Origin: Coprinus comatus
Taxonomy: Eukaryota > Basidiomycota > Agaricomycetes > Agaricales > Agaricaceae
Direction: 5' to 3'
Assembly: GCA_034638255.1 (NCBI GenBank)
Contig: JAWPGT010000006.1
Span: forward strand, 682,001 to 746,000
DNA length: 64,000 nucleotides
Below are positions 49,245-61,558 of this stretch, piece by piece; within the stretch, counting starts at the first letter, position 1, and each line of letters opens with the position of its first letter. Both the position numbers and the translations under genes were made by a program. Below the pieces are notes generated by a model. That model saw only the letters and a list, made by a program, of their open reading frames with translations. It was not told the DNA's origin and ran no database searches.

Positions 49245-50322
49245 TCACAGCCTCAGCCAATTCTCCCAACGTCTCAAACTTCCAAGTCCACCTCTTAACT
49301 CCCTTGGTACATTTTTACAAGTCAATGCCCCAGCCCTATCGATCCAAACACTCCTCAAACCCAATTGATGTGCTGGTTCATGATCATGAATTAAACTCTG
49401 TGCAACAACCAGAACCTTCTGCTTTATTCCATCTTTCCCCAAACCTAAGTCCCCTAACAACTCCGGATCAGAACGAATAGTTTCCAACGCAATGTTAAAT
49501 CCGCCCAAAGCAGGTTTATAGCACTTCGTATCTTGAGCAGTAAGAATCAATGAAAATGGTGATTTCGAGTTGTGTGTCTGTTGAGGATGCCAGTATTGTT
49601 TATATAAAGATTGTTGACCTTGACCTTCCTCGGCTGAAGATGTTGCAGTAGTAGAAGAAGTGTGAGGATTAGAATAAATTCTAAGTTCTTCCGTATCTGA
49701 TGCAGGCCTCCCGAGTGAAAGTTTGTTATGAGTGTATCGGAAGGAATCATGATCGACGTTCGAAAGTACGACCAGTTTGAAATCCTTTGCCAGTTCATGA
49801 AGCGCAGCGGAACTATCAGGGAAAATGGGCCAATTTTGAATGGAATGTCCAAATTGAACATGAGGATTGGTATCGTAAGCTGCAGCTCCAGACAATCCCG
49901 AAGTACCAGCACCAACAGAAGAACCAGCAGCTGTAGCGGCGATACTGGCAACAGCGGATGTAGAAGTAGTAGTAGTATCCAAACCCGATTGTATTTTCAA
50001 TCGTTCTTCCAACACCTCGGATATTTTGGTGAGTAGGTCGGCGTATAACATGTCAGGGTATTGAGCTTCAAGATCATGTTCCACAGCAGCAAATGCTTCC
50101 AAAATTTGCTTTCGATCCCAGTTCTGAGACGCTGTGTATTTGTCAAGAAGAGGTTTGAGACCATTGTAGATGCCAGTCTCCCAGTCCTAATGAGCTGATT
50201 ATCAGTATTGGCGATTAGGAGTAACATTGGTGCAATGAACTGACAGCCAAAGTGCCGTAAACATCAAAGATGATGGCTTTGTAGTCGGTCAATTTGGGTT
50301 GGGCGGTGGCTATGGTTGACAT
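49245..50322 (-). CDS. HAD-superfamily hydrolase, haloacid dehalogenase type II-like
   Basis: Two exons joined by an intron at about 50188-50244. The first encodes MSTIATAQPKLTDYKAIIFD, with the nucleophile Asp in FDVYGTLA (HAD motif I). The second starts DWETGIYNGLKPLLDKYTAS. Motif II is the Ser in KLVVLSNVDHDSF, motif III the Lys in DTKCYKPALGGFNIAL, and motif IV lies near VVAQSLIHDHEPAHQLGL, followed by SVWIDR. These fit 2-haloacid dehalogenase-type hydrolases; the true substrate is unknown. The middle carries an Ala/Ser/Thr/Gly-rich insert (TTTTSTSAVASIAATAAG) and a Ser/Gln-rich insert, both absent from compact bacterial members and probably surface loops. The protein ends RRWENWLRL. Confidence 0.88.
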
Positions 50323-51190
50323 ATTTATGAGAAGGAGATGTGTGCTAGCTGAGTACAATAGATTGTGGAAGTTTATGATTAACGAGAGAAAACAGTTATG
50401 AAATATAAATAGCCATGTGCACAATATTTTCGGAGCCGTATGAGAGCGTATAAGAGTCATAGTAACATGACGTCATTCACCTCCTAGTTGGAATATTTGT
50501 CTGATACATATTTGCTATATTATGCAAAGTAAATGGCAACGAGGGTTGCGGAAAACATAGGTCATAAATCTACACAGTGTGCCGGCTAGCGTTGAGTCAT
50601 ACAAGGTCATACGCGGAGATATTCCAACCATGACACTAAAAATAGAACGCACAAGGTCGGAAAAACCATCCAATGCGCATTTATACATCCCAATTGTTCG
50701 TTTCGTTTCATCATCGTTTACTATCGAGAATAGTCATACCAACTAGCTAAGTCTAAGCGTCGATCGCTAGTATTTGGTAAATGAATTGTCGTCAATCATC
50801 ACCGGTCGCCCAGGGTTCATGGCAGGAGTTTGTTATTTCATGGACGCAAGTGTACACTACTGACGGCTATCGTCTAGCCATGCGACATTTAAGCAATAGA
50901 GATAGAGTACATAAAGCATAATAATTCGTGACCCACACAACCTTAATCTGACTACTCGGATCCTCCTCACAATTGAACTTATTCTTATCTTCAAATGAGT
51001 CGACAAGGTGAACATTACATTCCAACCCATAACCATAAATACGTCATACATTGCGAAACTTTCCGTCAAAGGAACTAATTTGAATTCTCTAATGACATCT
51101 TGATTTTCCTGAGCATTTGAAAGTGTATGTTTGTAACGTCGCGTTTCGCATAGTTAGTACCAGTGTGCTGTTCAATTGACGTTAACAACA
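50323..51190. other. Spacer, no gene seen
   Basis: The promoter side of the HAD gene followed by sequence without coding signal. Confidence 0.5.
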
Positions 51191-51678
51191 ATGATAAATG
51201 ACAAGGTTCGGTTTCTTCGTATTGAAGTTATTGGAGACCAGAACACAGAGGAACCCATTTATGAACCACTGGCACATATTGACAACGTTGAGCTGCAGCC
51301 TGCAAGCCACTTCTACCCTCGGATGTACCCTTTGTAACGCTGCTCGTGAGACGAACTATCAAGTACGTATATTGCTATAGTAAAGCTTTTCAACTAAAAC
51401 CTTTGCTGATATGAATTCTAGCATAGTATCATGCCTTATAATTCATGCACATGATCATTATTGGATAAAAAATATAACAATATTTATCATCAAAAAGCTG
51501 GATATACAAATGGTCCTACTAGCACAAAGAAATCGCAGTATTATTTGAAGGAGAACAGTTCTTTCACGATACGAAACTTTGTGTCAATAAAAGAACCTAA
51601 AGGTGGAGATGTTTATTGGTTCCTTGGTTCACACCATGTGATGGAACGGCTATATCACTTATACCTTAGATGCTCATA
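51191..51678 (+). pseudogene. Relic matching the C-terminal tail of the NACHT gene at 57-60 kb
   Basis: Two short frames resemble two exons of the NACHT gene tail, in the same order and strand. The first (51191-51340) reads NDKVRFLRIEVIGDQNTEEP then IYEPLAHIDNVEL, against KARFFLIETEDQTIGSIHEL then RIEDINL near 59440-59515. The second (51461-51678) contains SFTIRNFVSIKEPKGGDVYW, against GMIRNCVATKDYKGDIYW near 59884-59940. No NACHT domain precedes it. It is best read as the leftover end of a lost paralogue about 6 kb away. Confidence 0.5.
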
Positions 51679-51835
51679 AATCCAGAATTGTTACATAAAA
51701 CCTGAATGCTCCTAATTACAGAAAAAAGTTCATAATAGACGCTCCTAGTACAGCATAATTTACACCATATAAAATCCAAAATTATTACTAAAAGTAGACA
51801 ATTACACACAAAAAAAAAGCAGGCAACAAAGAACA

Positions 51836-52849
51836 TTAGCGACAGTTCATTTTCTCAACATCATAGACCTTCGCCGTTGTAGGACCTTCTTCACTTTTAT
51901 TCATAGCCGTAGAGTTGTTAGACACAGGTAAAGCACACGTATGAACTCCAATACAATAATTAGTAAACTTCCCCTCTTCATCACGACTGGCCTGCGACTT
52001 GGCATCTGCCAAGGTTTCATAATGTGGATCATGACGCTCATGATTTTGGTGACGATGTGAAGTTGAAGGTGAAGGCATTTCGATGATCACAGCAATTTGG
52101 ATTTCTTTGTTCATTTGGTGAACATCATTGCTGTTAGGAGAAAGTGTTGCCGAAGCTGAAGGCACACTTGCAGCACCATTTCCACTGCCGATGTGTGAAA
52201 ATAAAACTGGGGGAAGGAATTCTCGTACGCCTTGTCGTTGTGGTCGAGATCTATTTCGATCCCCGTTCGACTCGGATGATGGTGGGTGAGATCTCCTAAA
52301 CACCATATCATGTATAAACGTAGCAAACTCAGGATTTTCTCTCTGATTCTGTAGAGTGTTTTGATGCTGATTTGCTGTTGATGAAGCAACCGAAAGAGGC
52401 TACATAAATGAAAGAAGTTTTGTCAATCAAGAAGCTCGAAGTCGGAAGCAGGGGTAAACTTGGAATAGAAGCCAAGAACAGGAACTCACCACAATACGCT
52501 CCCAATTTGCATATCCCACACTCTCAGTGTTCTTCCCCCCTCCATCAGTCCGATCCGTCCAAGTTTCCCATAGTGGTGGTCGTTCGCCAATGATCGCTGG
52601 GGACAAAATAGGGGCAAAATCCAACGTATCAATAAAGCTCCGCCTTCCACGCCATCTATGATCACCCATTGGGCTATGTACGCGTCTCCAGCCAAAGACA
52701 GCAATCATTGCGGCAGAGAAAATTCCAATTGCCAGGAACGCAAGGATTATAGGGGGTGACCCCGCCGCAGACATAAAATTCCCTCCTCCATTTCCGTTAT
52801 TGGATACTGTAGGTGACGGTGATGAGTCGGAGGTGGAGGGTGAGGACAT
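51836..52849 (-). CDS. Single-pass membrane protein, fungal conserved unknown
   Basis: Two exons (52849-52490 and 52399-51836) give 307 residues. A Ser/Pro/Gly/Asn-rich N-terminus of about 30 residues (MSSPSTSDSSPSPTVSNNG) is followed by one helix (PPIILAFLAIGIFSAAMIAVFGW) and a cytoplasmic tail. The tail holds RPPLWETWTD, a short motif I associate with a widespread basidiomycete family of unknown function, and a His/Arg-rich segment. There is no cleavable signal peptide; the short Ser-rich N-terminus is probably outside the cell. The intron is 90 nt. No function can be assigned. Confidence 0.7.
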
Positions 52850-53020
52850 TACTGAGATGGGGGGAAGTGGACAAGGGACATAAGGAGGTTCTTAACAATT
52901 GGAAAGCGTGCTTGTACCTGATATAGCCATAACCATCAATCCTTTTCGTATTATCACACACTGTCATATTGGGTCATATTCAGGTCCAAGTGTTAGTTTT
53001 TTTATATTTAAACTTTTAAT

Positions 53021-54902
53021 TTATACATCTCTTCGTTTAATGCCAACACGGCATCCCATAGGTTTGCGCAAGAACCCTTCGCGCGTTTCCAACTATAGAA
53101 TAAATTAGCATCTTGTTAGTGATTTAGAAGGGTATTTAAGCTCACCGTCTGCTTTGCATCTCCTAGAACAATATCGTATCGACGCATAATGGAAGCAATG
53201 ATGATTTGAAGCTCAAGAGTAGCCAAATTGCGGCCGACGCATGCACTTAATTCCCATCAATGAGTAAACCCCCAGTACCGTCCAGCCAGGTTACTTACCG
53301 TGGGCCGATAGAGAAGGGGTTATAAGCCTTTTGAATGGCAACTTGATCACGTTCAAACCACCGCTCAGGTCGATAAACTTCTACATCGTCACCCCAGACC
53401 TGTGTGTCACGGTGGATGGTGTAGCTAGGTACGCTCAACACCGTTCCTGCTGGGAAATATTTATCCAAAACCATTAAACCCTCATCGGGGGCAATTCGTG
53501 GTAGGCCAAGTGATGATGCTGAGTGAAGCCGTAAAGCCTCGTCGATGCATACATCCATATACGGAAGACGTTTAACCTGGTCCGCGCTTGCAACGAATTC
53601 ATCTTCAGTGCCCAGTTGTTCATCGAGTTCTTTGTGGAGCTTATCTTGAACGTGGCGGTTTTGTGCGAGGTAATAGAGAATCGCGCAGGTAGAGCTAGAC
53701 TCAAGGTTAGTGCTAGTTTCCATGGTCTCAGAAGATAACCTTACTTGGATGTCGTATCGGAACCTGCAATAAGAAGAGTAAGAGCCTCTGCCGTAAGTTC
53801 TTCTCGACCCATTAGGTTTCCCTCACTATCTCTGCCGCTCTGAAGTTTGCTTAAAAGGTCAACACGGTCTGTGGGTGTCGCCAAACGTTTTGCTACGGCA
53901 GCAATGGCGATACCAGCAAGGGTCCTGACACTCTCAACACCTTGTCTAAATCCGGGGAGATTCCGAACGATCGGGCGCCAATGGGGAGGAATGGAACCCA
54001 TGGACATAGAAAACTCGCCACGACTGTTAAGAATCTGAACAGCGGGAATACCAGTGACTTCTTCTGCCGTAGCCTCCTTGCCATATGATTCCATCATTCT
54101 CTTCTGATTTTTGGGGACAACTGCGATATCCGCTGCGCGTTCTAACATACCGAATGGAGCCCCAAATGCAAGGTTTCCGATAATGTCAAAAGCCAAGTAA
54201 TTTGCCCCTTCATTGTTTGAGGTCAGATATCAATATTTGAGTAAGGGAAATAAATGATATGCTTACATGGTAGACAGTCAAGCCACAACTTCCCTTCGGA
54301 CCCTTGCCAGCCTTCACCGTCGTTTCCTGACATACCTTTCACGGCCATATCATATAGCCTGTCCCATTGTTGCAAAAGTGTTCCTACGTGTTCCTTAATA
54401 TGAGGTTCGAATTCAAGTACGCTTTTCTGGGAAAATATGTGTGACACAATCTTGCGTTTTCTTGTATGTTCGTTTCTGTCCCGAACATTGAAAACGCCAC
54501 GACGAATAGAGACAAAGGCGTCGTAAAAATCCGATTTAAGGGCACCATTGCCATGCCCGTAGATGGGTTGCAATGCGTCTGGGTCGGCAATGGAGAGATG
54601 ATTGGGGGCAATGCGGACAATAGGACCTGCGGAGGTATTAATAGACATATCTTGGGAGTCGGGCAAGATCCGATGAATGACATACCGTATTTACAGTGTA
54701 ACTCGTGTATTACCTCTGACCTATGGCCCATCTTAGATACGTATCCCAGCCATAAGTCAGAGAATTTGGCTAGGAAAGGCCCTGGATACTTTCTTAGACG
54801 GTGAGCATCCCACAGCCATGGTATGACATGTACAGCGACAAAAACAGCCGGGATGGCATAGAGAGCGTAGGGTATAGTTTCGGCCATGTAGTCGAGAATC
54901 AT
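53021..54902 (-). CDS. Cytochrome P450 monooxygenase
   Basis: A membrane-anchored heme monooxygenase. The N-terminus MILDYMAETIPYALYAIPAV is a hydrophobic ER anchor followed by the proline-rich KYPGPFLAKFSDLW. The B/C region reads GPIVRIAPNHLSIADPDAL and HTRKRKIVSHIFS. The I-helix is LTLLIAGSDTTS, the K-helix ExxR lies in DEALRLHSASSLGLPR, and the PERF-type motif is VYRPERWF. The heme loop FSIGPRACVGRNLA, with its Cys ligand, is split by an intron (about 53247-53298). It ends GFLRKPMGCRVGIKRRDV. The pattern resembles the benzoate 4-monooxygenase-like P450s of fungi, but substrate and CYP family cannot be fixed from motifs. All key residues are present and the frame is intact. Confidence 0.93.
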
Positions 54903-55285
54903 GATGATGCCTGGCAGGAGACAAGAAGATCATTGCGTTTCGAAGACTTAAGTACTTAAGTATTGTTCAATTTAATATGCCGAGCGACTGAAGGTTGGGA
55001 TGGTGACATGTAACAGACTTCTGTCACATTCCAGGGGCGGAATATTGTTTCCTGCGTGGTCAGCAGACGCCATTACCATCGGTGGGTGCCGTGTGACGCG
55101 GAACATAGTTTATTACTTACTACAAAGTTTGGAACTTGGAAGACATTAAAAACATAAGGTTTATATTTCAAGCACGACTGACAACTCCTAACCAATGTCT
55201 ATGTTACAGTGTTTCACCCCGTGGCATACTTAAATGAGATCTTCCGCCTGCATCGTTTCTCCATTCTACTCGGACATTCTGTGCT
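54903..55285. promoter_or_regulatory. Divergent promoter region of the P450 and surface-protein genes
   Basis: The starts of the P450 (-) and the glycoprotein-like gene (+) face away from each other across 383 bases. No clear core promoter elements were identified. Confidence 0.45.
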
Positions 55286-56876
55286 ATGATATCATTACAT
55301 TATCTCGTTCTTTACTCAATCTACATTTCCCTCTCTATTGCTCAGTTGCTCCAATCTAACGCCTCCTCCGCAACCAATATATCAAATCGATTGAATCCTG
55401 GTAATGCACCAGCAAAAACACGCCCAGGTCAGATTGGCACCAATAAATGCGGGAAGACAAACTCGCAATATTCCATGTGCCAAAATGCATATCGTGAGTG
55501 TCCTCGTCTAATTGGTCGAAGTTCGCTTACCTGAGAGAATCTGTATCCACGTAGTCAATGCCATCGACGATTTCTGTCTTTTCGCACCTGCGAAGCCTGG
55601 TCCCAACTCTCTTATTGGAACCACAGAAGTATGTCTCACCACACTCCTCTCAAGAGTTGCATACTTACTTGACCTTGAAAGCGTGATGAAATCTCCTGGT
55701 GTATGAAGGTGTGTTATATATAACATGGGCTCTACTATATTTATGATGTCACAGACGGGTATGGGGACTCGGCTCATCCCCGACGGGACCATAACAGGAG
55801 CTCACTTTGTGAAGACTCCAGATTTCGTTCAGGTCACGGGTATGTACTCCAGTAACGTCCAAAGGATCGATATCCTTATGTTTGAATAGGCACCGGAAAT
55901 CTCACCAAGATCAATATACCCACGGGAGATAAGGGTGTAAGTACTTCGCGAGCAAGACTTAATGTTACCTTGACACTTTTGTTGATCATGATATTTCCAG
56001 GGAGAGGTATTGTGATGACTTATGTCTTAAACGTATTTTAACTGTTTGCAGCTCGACTCTTATGGAACGGATGGTTATGGTTTGCAATATTCCTTGATGA
56101 AATCCACGTACTTGTATTAGCTAATAGCCACTTCTTTAGGTAACCCGGTGGGAGGCTTAGTATTTTCTGCAGCATTTGGTCACCTTGAACATGTTACGCA
56201 GTGGACGGTAACTTTAGATTAAACATCCGTTCAATATCATGGTATTCATAGGAGGTTCTTAGGTTTTTGTCTCGGATACGACCTTCTGCTTCCGTGTCTG
56301 TAAAGGACCTCACGCGGCTCAATACTGTCAGCATATCTACGACATAATGGGTTGCTTCTGGAATATGCCCTCTAATTATGGTCCGGGGTTCGACACTTGT
56401 AAAGCAGATAGCGGTGAGGTAAGGCGACAATCCGGAGTACATTCAGATTATATTTTTCTGACCTCCTTTAGCCCATGGGAGTGTACGGTACTTCGACATT
56501 TTACCAAGGAGAGGTAGTAACACCGTTAGCACATCCTCCTCCAATGAGTTCATCCTGCACAACGATTTCTTCCATTGGGAACGGTTATACCATTCCAACT
56601 TCGTCGAGTTCAAGTAGTTTCATCCTTACTGGACTTCCTCCAAAGGTATATAATCAGAACATTATACCGCATTCGAGGTAAAGCGGTATTCAATTTTGAT
56701 TTGATTTGCAGGCCACTGTTCTCTCTTCCTTCAATACACCCACTCGACAGGTCGCATTTCCTACCAGCTCCCCTAACTCCGCACCATACGCGGCTCGAAC
56801 ATCGATGTTTAGAGTGGATGCGTTTTTGATGTACTTCCTTGTATTGGGAATCACTGCCGCCATACAATTATTCTGA
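55286..56876 (+). CDS. Macrofage-activating-glycoprotein-like secreted or surface protein
   Basis: An extracellular protein of an Agaricomycete family annotated as macrofage activating glycoprotein; its role in the fungus is unknown. A signal peptide is evident (MISLHYLVLYSIYISLSIAQ). Then come CGKTNSQYSMCQNAYLNAID, DDFCLFAPAKPGPNSLIGTTE, EISWCMK, TGMGTRLIPDGTITGAHFV, GNLTKINIPTGDKG, NPVGGLVFSAAFG and a Cys-rich FCFRVCKGPHAAQYCQHIYD with WNMPSNYGPGFDTCKADSGE and MGVYGTSTFYQGEVVTP. A Ser/Thr-rich stretch precedes a C-terminal hydrophobic segment (FLMYFLVLGITAAIQLF), which fits a GPI-anchor signal. There are about nine short exons; the acceptor at about 55550 (C|TC AAT) gives the family reading. 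Confidence 0.82.
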
Positions 56877-57079
56877 GATACGGGCCGGCCAAGGTCCGAA
56901 CCTCGAGGTGTGCAAGACTAGGAGTAGGGGACCGTAGTATTAATCATATAATCAGACGGTTATTTACATCTCAGTTTACTATATAACGCCGTCAACTCAG
57001 ACCTGTGCAGCATATTTTTATGTAACACTGTTCCCTAAGCTCAATAGTTTGTATCAACACACGATTGCTATTGCACACC

Positions 57080-59974
57080 ATGTCTGAAGTCATCCAGGCC
57101 CATGCAACGACACCACCCAGGTACAATTCTCAAGCCCTCGCTACTGGTAGTCGCAGTCATGCGATTGGTTCAATCTCCTGGCTTCTATATCTGTACAACT
57201 ATGTTCTATTAATCCTTGTCAAACTTCGTGGCGCTGCAAGGTCAATTACACCAAATCGTGACGTTGCGGAAGAACACCACTCGGACTTGTCTGTCATCAC
57301 GCAACCGCATACAAGGACACATCCGTATGTCGAGTCAAGTCACCATATCTTAGAGGACTTTCAAGAACCAGAATTCCCGCGATCTACTGGTCACGATGAT
57401 ACAACTTCCATTACACAGGCGACTATAAGCACTAGCTCGAACCAGGCGAGTCAAATTCAAAGTAAGCAAGTAATTGAGAATTTGATACGCAAGTATAACA
57501 ATATCGTACTAATACCTCCTGAATGCCTCCTTCAAAGTCTTGTTGAATACAAACGGAGAACAACAATGTAGTAATGGCCCCTTTTTCAATCAAGCCTCTG
57601 ATTTTGTGCTCAATCACCCCGTCATGGTATCTAACAATCACCATCACGTTGAGTTTAATAAGAAGACTTGTGAGTACTTTGACAGATATTACTTTTCCGA
57701 ATGTGACACTTGATACCCGTAGTGAAAATTCTCCTGAAATACACAGTACTTGGTGCCGATTTCAATTCTTCAGAACGTGATCCACCTCCTCGATGTCACC
57801 CAGAGACTAGAGTTGCACTCAGGCAACGACTATTCAATTGGGCGGTTGGTCTTGAGGCCAGAGAGAAATCATTTGTGTGGTTGAAAGGTCCAGCAGGCAC
57901 TGGAAAATCCGCCGTTATGCAATCAATAGCAGAGTCCATGTTCCTTGACAAAGAAGACAAGATTGCGCCAGGTGCCTCTTTTTTCTTTTGGAGATGTGAT
58001 TCATCAGGAAACCGTAATGACTCTCGTCGCCTCTTCACTACCATTGCGTACCAGCTCTCTACGCACTGCAACCCCTACCGAGATTACGTGCTCTCTGAAC
58101 TTACCAATGACCCCAAGCTTCCCGAGCGTGCAATTAAAACTCAATTCTCCCGCTTCATTACCAGACCCTTTGTTAACATGGGCATATACTCCGAAACACA
58201 ACCAATCATCATCATCATAGATGGACTTGACGAATGCAAAGGTGAACGAGAACAATGCGAAATCATCCAACTCATCGCCTCCTTCGTTACCGATCACCCA
58301 ACTGCCCCTTTACTTTGGCTTGTCAGCAGTCATCCCGAGTCCCATCTAGAAGCTATGTTTGAACGGCCAGAAATACATTCAACATACAAAGCGGAGGAGA
58401 TCCTGGTCGACTCTACTGAATCATGCGCTGACGTTGAACGATACCTACGCTCCGAATTTACTGAAATTCGTCTCAAAAACCCTCATACTATTCCTACGTC
58501 ATACCAGTGGCCAACGGAGAGTCAGTTTATGACTGTTGTTGATGGTGCCAGTGGCCTTTTTGCTTTCGCTTCCACAGTTATCAGGTTCATCGATGATCCA
58601 GACTATCAGGACCCTAGGACACTTTTGGATCAAGTTCTCAACACCATCGAAAGTGCCAGCGATGGTGAAAGGAAAGAAGAAAGCCGGAATCCTGCAATCA
58701 AACGGAATCCGTTTGTATACCTGGATGCATTGTACTCCTTCATTATGTCGACAGTCCCGGAAGATGTCTTTCCTATTACAAAGAAACTGCTCCTCTTGAT
58801 TCTTGACAGGTACCACCTAATAGGATCTTTTCCGATTGCGATTAATTTCTTGCAACTTCCCACTCATCGGGGACTTAGTGCACTGCAAAAATTGAACTCT
58901 GTGCTTCGCCATGGTAGTGCTTTAGGATCGCTACATACCTGTTGGCATAAGTCTTTTGCCGACTTTCTGGGAGATGAATCTCGTTCCGGTATATATTATA
59001 TGAGTCCAAATGACTCGCAGGAGGAATTTATGTTGAACTGTGGGCGCATCCAGTGTGAAATAATAAATGGTATGTTATAACTTTTACACACTAGTCTCAT
59101 TTATTCTTATGTTTGTTTGCTTTACTGGCTCGGGATAGGAAATTACAAGATAGATAGTATTCAACTGACATCCCCCGATGAAACTAAATTTTCTGACCTA
59201 AAAAACCGTCTCATCAGATTAGAGATTATGTTATTAAGCATGCTTCACTGTGTCTATTCAACTCGCTACCCTTTAAAAGAGACCATCATGGACCCGTCTT
59301 CTGACAACTTTCGAGACTTTCCTGCAGTCAACTGGTCAATCTACCCACCATGTCGTTTCTTCACAAAAGTGTTTGAACTGGTGAGGTATCTTCTCAATAG
59401 TTTGTCAATTCGATTAATTAATATTAACTTTATAAAGGCTCGGTTTTTTCTAATCGAAACAGAAGACCAAACTATTGGCTCCATCCACGAACTTCGTATT
59501 GAAGACATTAACCTGAAAGGCTATGGTATGCTGGCGATTGCTTCTCTCTTTGGTGGTATCGGTATCTCCCCTACCACCGACTCTTATGACAACCTTGATA
59601 CCCTTGATTTCTTAAGGGTACGTATGCTGAGCTAATGAATCTCCTCTCGGACCTTCATTTATATGTATTTCCAGTCTACTCTACATCGCAACCGATGGGT
59701 GTGGTTAGATGATAAGGGGAATGGCTATAACCAAGTTACTCTCTGTACTCAAAACTCTGACAAGATGCCATATTATCTGGAAGCAATTAAGCAGAAAATA
59801 GGAGAAAGAAAGTTTGAGAGGACGGAACCCCACGAATCAGTCACGAAGCTTCACTATATGATCAGGAATCATAACCAAGAATATGGTATGATTCGGAACT
59901 GTGTGGCGACAAAAGACTATAAGGGGGACATTTATTGGTGGGATATCATTATACAGTCCACTCGAAAGGACTAA
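57080..59974 (+). CDS. NACHT-type NTPase (fungal NLR-like)
   Basis: A STAND P-loop NTPase of the kind that in fungi acts in self/non-self recognition and programmed cell death. The NACHT part is preceded by NSSERDPPPRCHPETR and has Walker A KGPAGTGKSAVMQSIAE, Walker B PIIIIIDGLDECKGE and sensor-like LLWLVSSHPESHLEAMF, then a helical region ending around KSFADFLGDESRS. After introns at about 59069-59140 and 59621-59694 a further 230 or so residues follow, with no WD40, ankyrin or TPR repeats that I can see. Upstream, an exon from 57080 (MSEVIQAHATTPPRYNS) carries a hydrophobic segment (SWLLYLYNYVLLILVKLRG). It can be joined in frame by an intron at about 57463-57588 to MVSNNHHHVEFNKKT, then by a second intron to LKILLKYTVLGADF. 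Alternatively the NTPase starts at the ATG near 57625 and the first exon is a separate small gene. Confidence 0.85.
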
Positions 59975-60189
59975 ATAAATACAAATACATGATTCAACCA
60001 AAATGTATATCTTGTTGCTCTGTAATGTAGATAATTTTGTTGATGCTGTGGAGTTTTGTAATTAAGAATGGATCATACTCCATGTCGCTTACATTATACA
60101 TGTAATAATACGTGGAAAAAATTCATCAGCTCAAGCTGAGCCTGAGGCATATATTCACATATTCGGTTCACATAGGATAATATAATTGC

Positions 60190-61558
60190 TTACAGGGGTC
60201 TGATATTTGGAATAGGTCCTACTGGTACAATCCTTGTGGGGTTAATCTATAACAGGTAGTTGTATGAATATTTAATTGAAAGGATTATAGATTGCACAAC
60301 GGACCTTTGCATGAGACCAATAATAGTGAGTCTTGATGTGATCAAAGTCAGTAGATGACTTGAATGCGTCGTTGTTCCAATACAACTTGCGTGCCCATCT
60401 GAGGAACTAATTAGTACTACCTTGGAATATATGTAACAAAATTTCTCACAAGTCAATGGCAGGATATCCATCACGGATTGTCCTGAAGTTACACTTGAAA
60501 TGTCCCACATAAACAGGATCAAAGCGGATCTGGGACCACAGGGTTTAGTCCGAGTTTTATTCAATTAGATAAAGAATAAAACTGACAATGGTAACCCAGA
60601 GCCTGATGTCAGCCTCGGTAAGTCGACCTCCAACAAGGTAATCCTTCCCTTCCAAGATCTTTTCTACTCGATCGAGTGAATTAAAAACGTCATGGACGGC
60701 GGACTCGTAGGCTTCTTGAGTAGTGGCGAAGCCTGATCTATAAACGCCATCTATGAAAATGGGTTGTGTTCAAAAACAATAGGTAGACGGATTTTTTTTA
60801 AATCAAAAGAACACATACTGTTTATGTTGGGGTAAATCCACTCATTTACTTCGTCAATTTGGGAACGAAGATCTTCTGGGTAGAAATCAAGAGCTGCCTT
60901 GTCAGATGGAAGGAGGTGATTGAACGCAGAGTTTAACATTCGGATTATTTCTGAAGATTCATTGTTCACTATGGTTTTGAGTTTGTTGTCCCAGAGTGCA
61001 GGAACAGTGAACCTGTCACTTCTTTTAAACTGTTGGACTTTTGAATCGAATTTGGAGATTACCTTCCGGAATATTTAGGATCCACTTTGAGGTAAATGTC
61101 TTTGATATGCTGAGCGCTATTGAAGGGATCGGTGTCAGCGCCTGGGTATGCATCGGCACTTGCAAATGGCCATCCGTCGCTTCCCATTCGAGGTGATACG
61201 ACGGACACCGCTAATAAAAGTGGGAGTTCGAGGACAGATGTAATTGTAATAATGGATCAAAAGACTGACTGATGAAGTCTTCAAGTCCTTTGAGTTTGCG
61301 CATGATAAGTGTTCTTGTTGCCCATGCTAGTGTGCAGCGTTAGGGGTCTCATGACAATATGACTGTTGGTTTCAATGAAACTTACGGCAAGCAAATGATA
61401 CATAGAGGTGATAGCGACCTTTACAGAATGTAAGAGTTGGAAAACATGACTATGACGATGTACATACCAGCTTCAGGCTCATATTTACTTCCTTGGGCAA
61501 TGAAATTACGGAAAGAGGAATCGCTGCAGCTAAAAGAACCATCTTTCTGTGTCGACAT
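60190..61558 (-). CDS. Glutathionyl-hydroquinone reductase (xi-class GST, ECM4-like)
   Basis: This enzyme reduces glutathionyl-quinone adducts to hydroquinones using glutathione, a detoxification step useful to wood- and litter-decaying fungi. Exons read [20 protein letters not shown], then [10 protein letters not shown] joined across an intron to [19 protein letters not shown]. This gives the active-site Cys-Pro-Trp. Next come [76 protein letters not shown] and [13 protein letters not shown]. The last coding pieces, [20 protein letters not shown], join across the intron at about 60250-60305. Every hallmark of the family is present. The open frame continues upstream of the ATG at 61556-61558 with an Arg/Ser-rich stretch that resembles a mitochondrial presequence but lacks an obvious ATG. 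Confidence 0.92.

Noticed and set aside
49728..50036. Plus-strand frame opposite the HAD hydrolase
   Set aside because: It is the antisense shadow of the Ser/Ala-rich insert; the HAD motifs on the minus strand are decisive.
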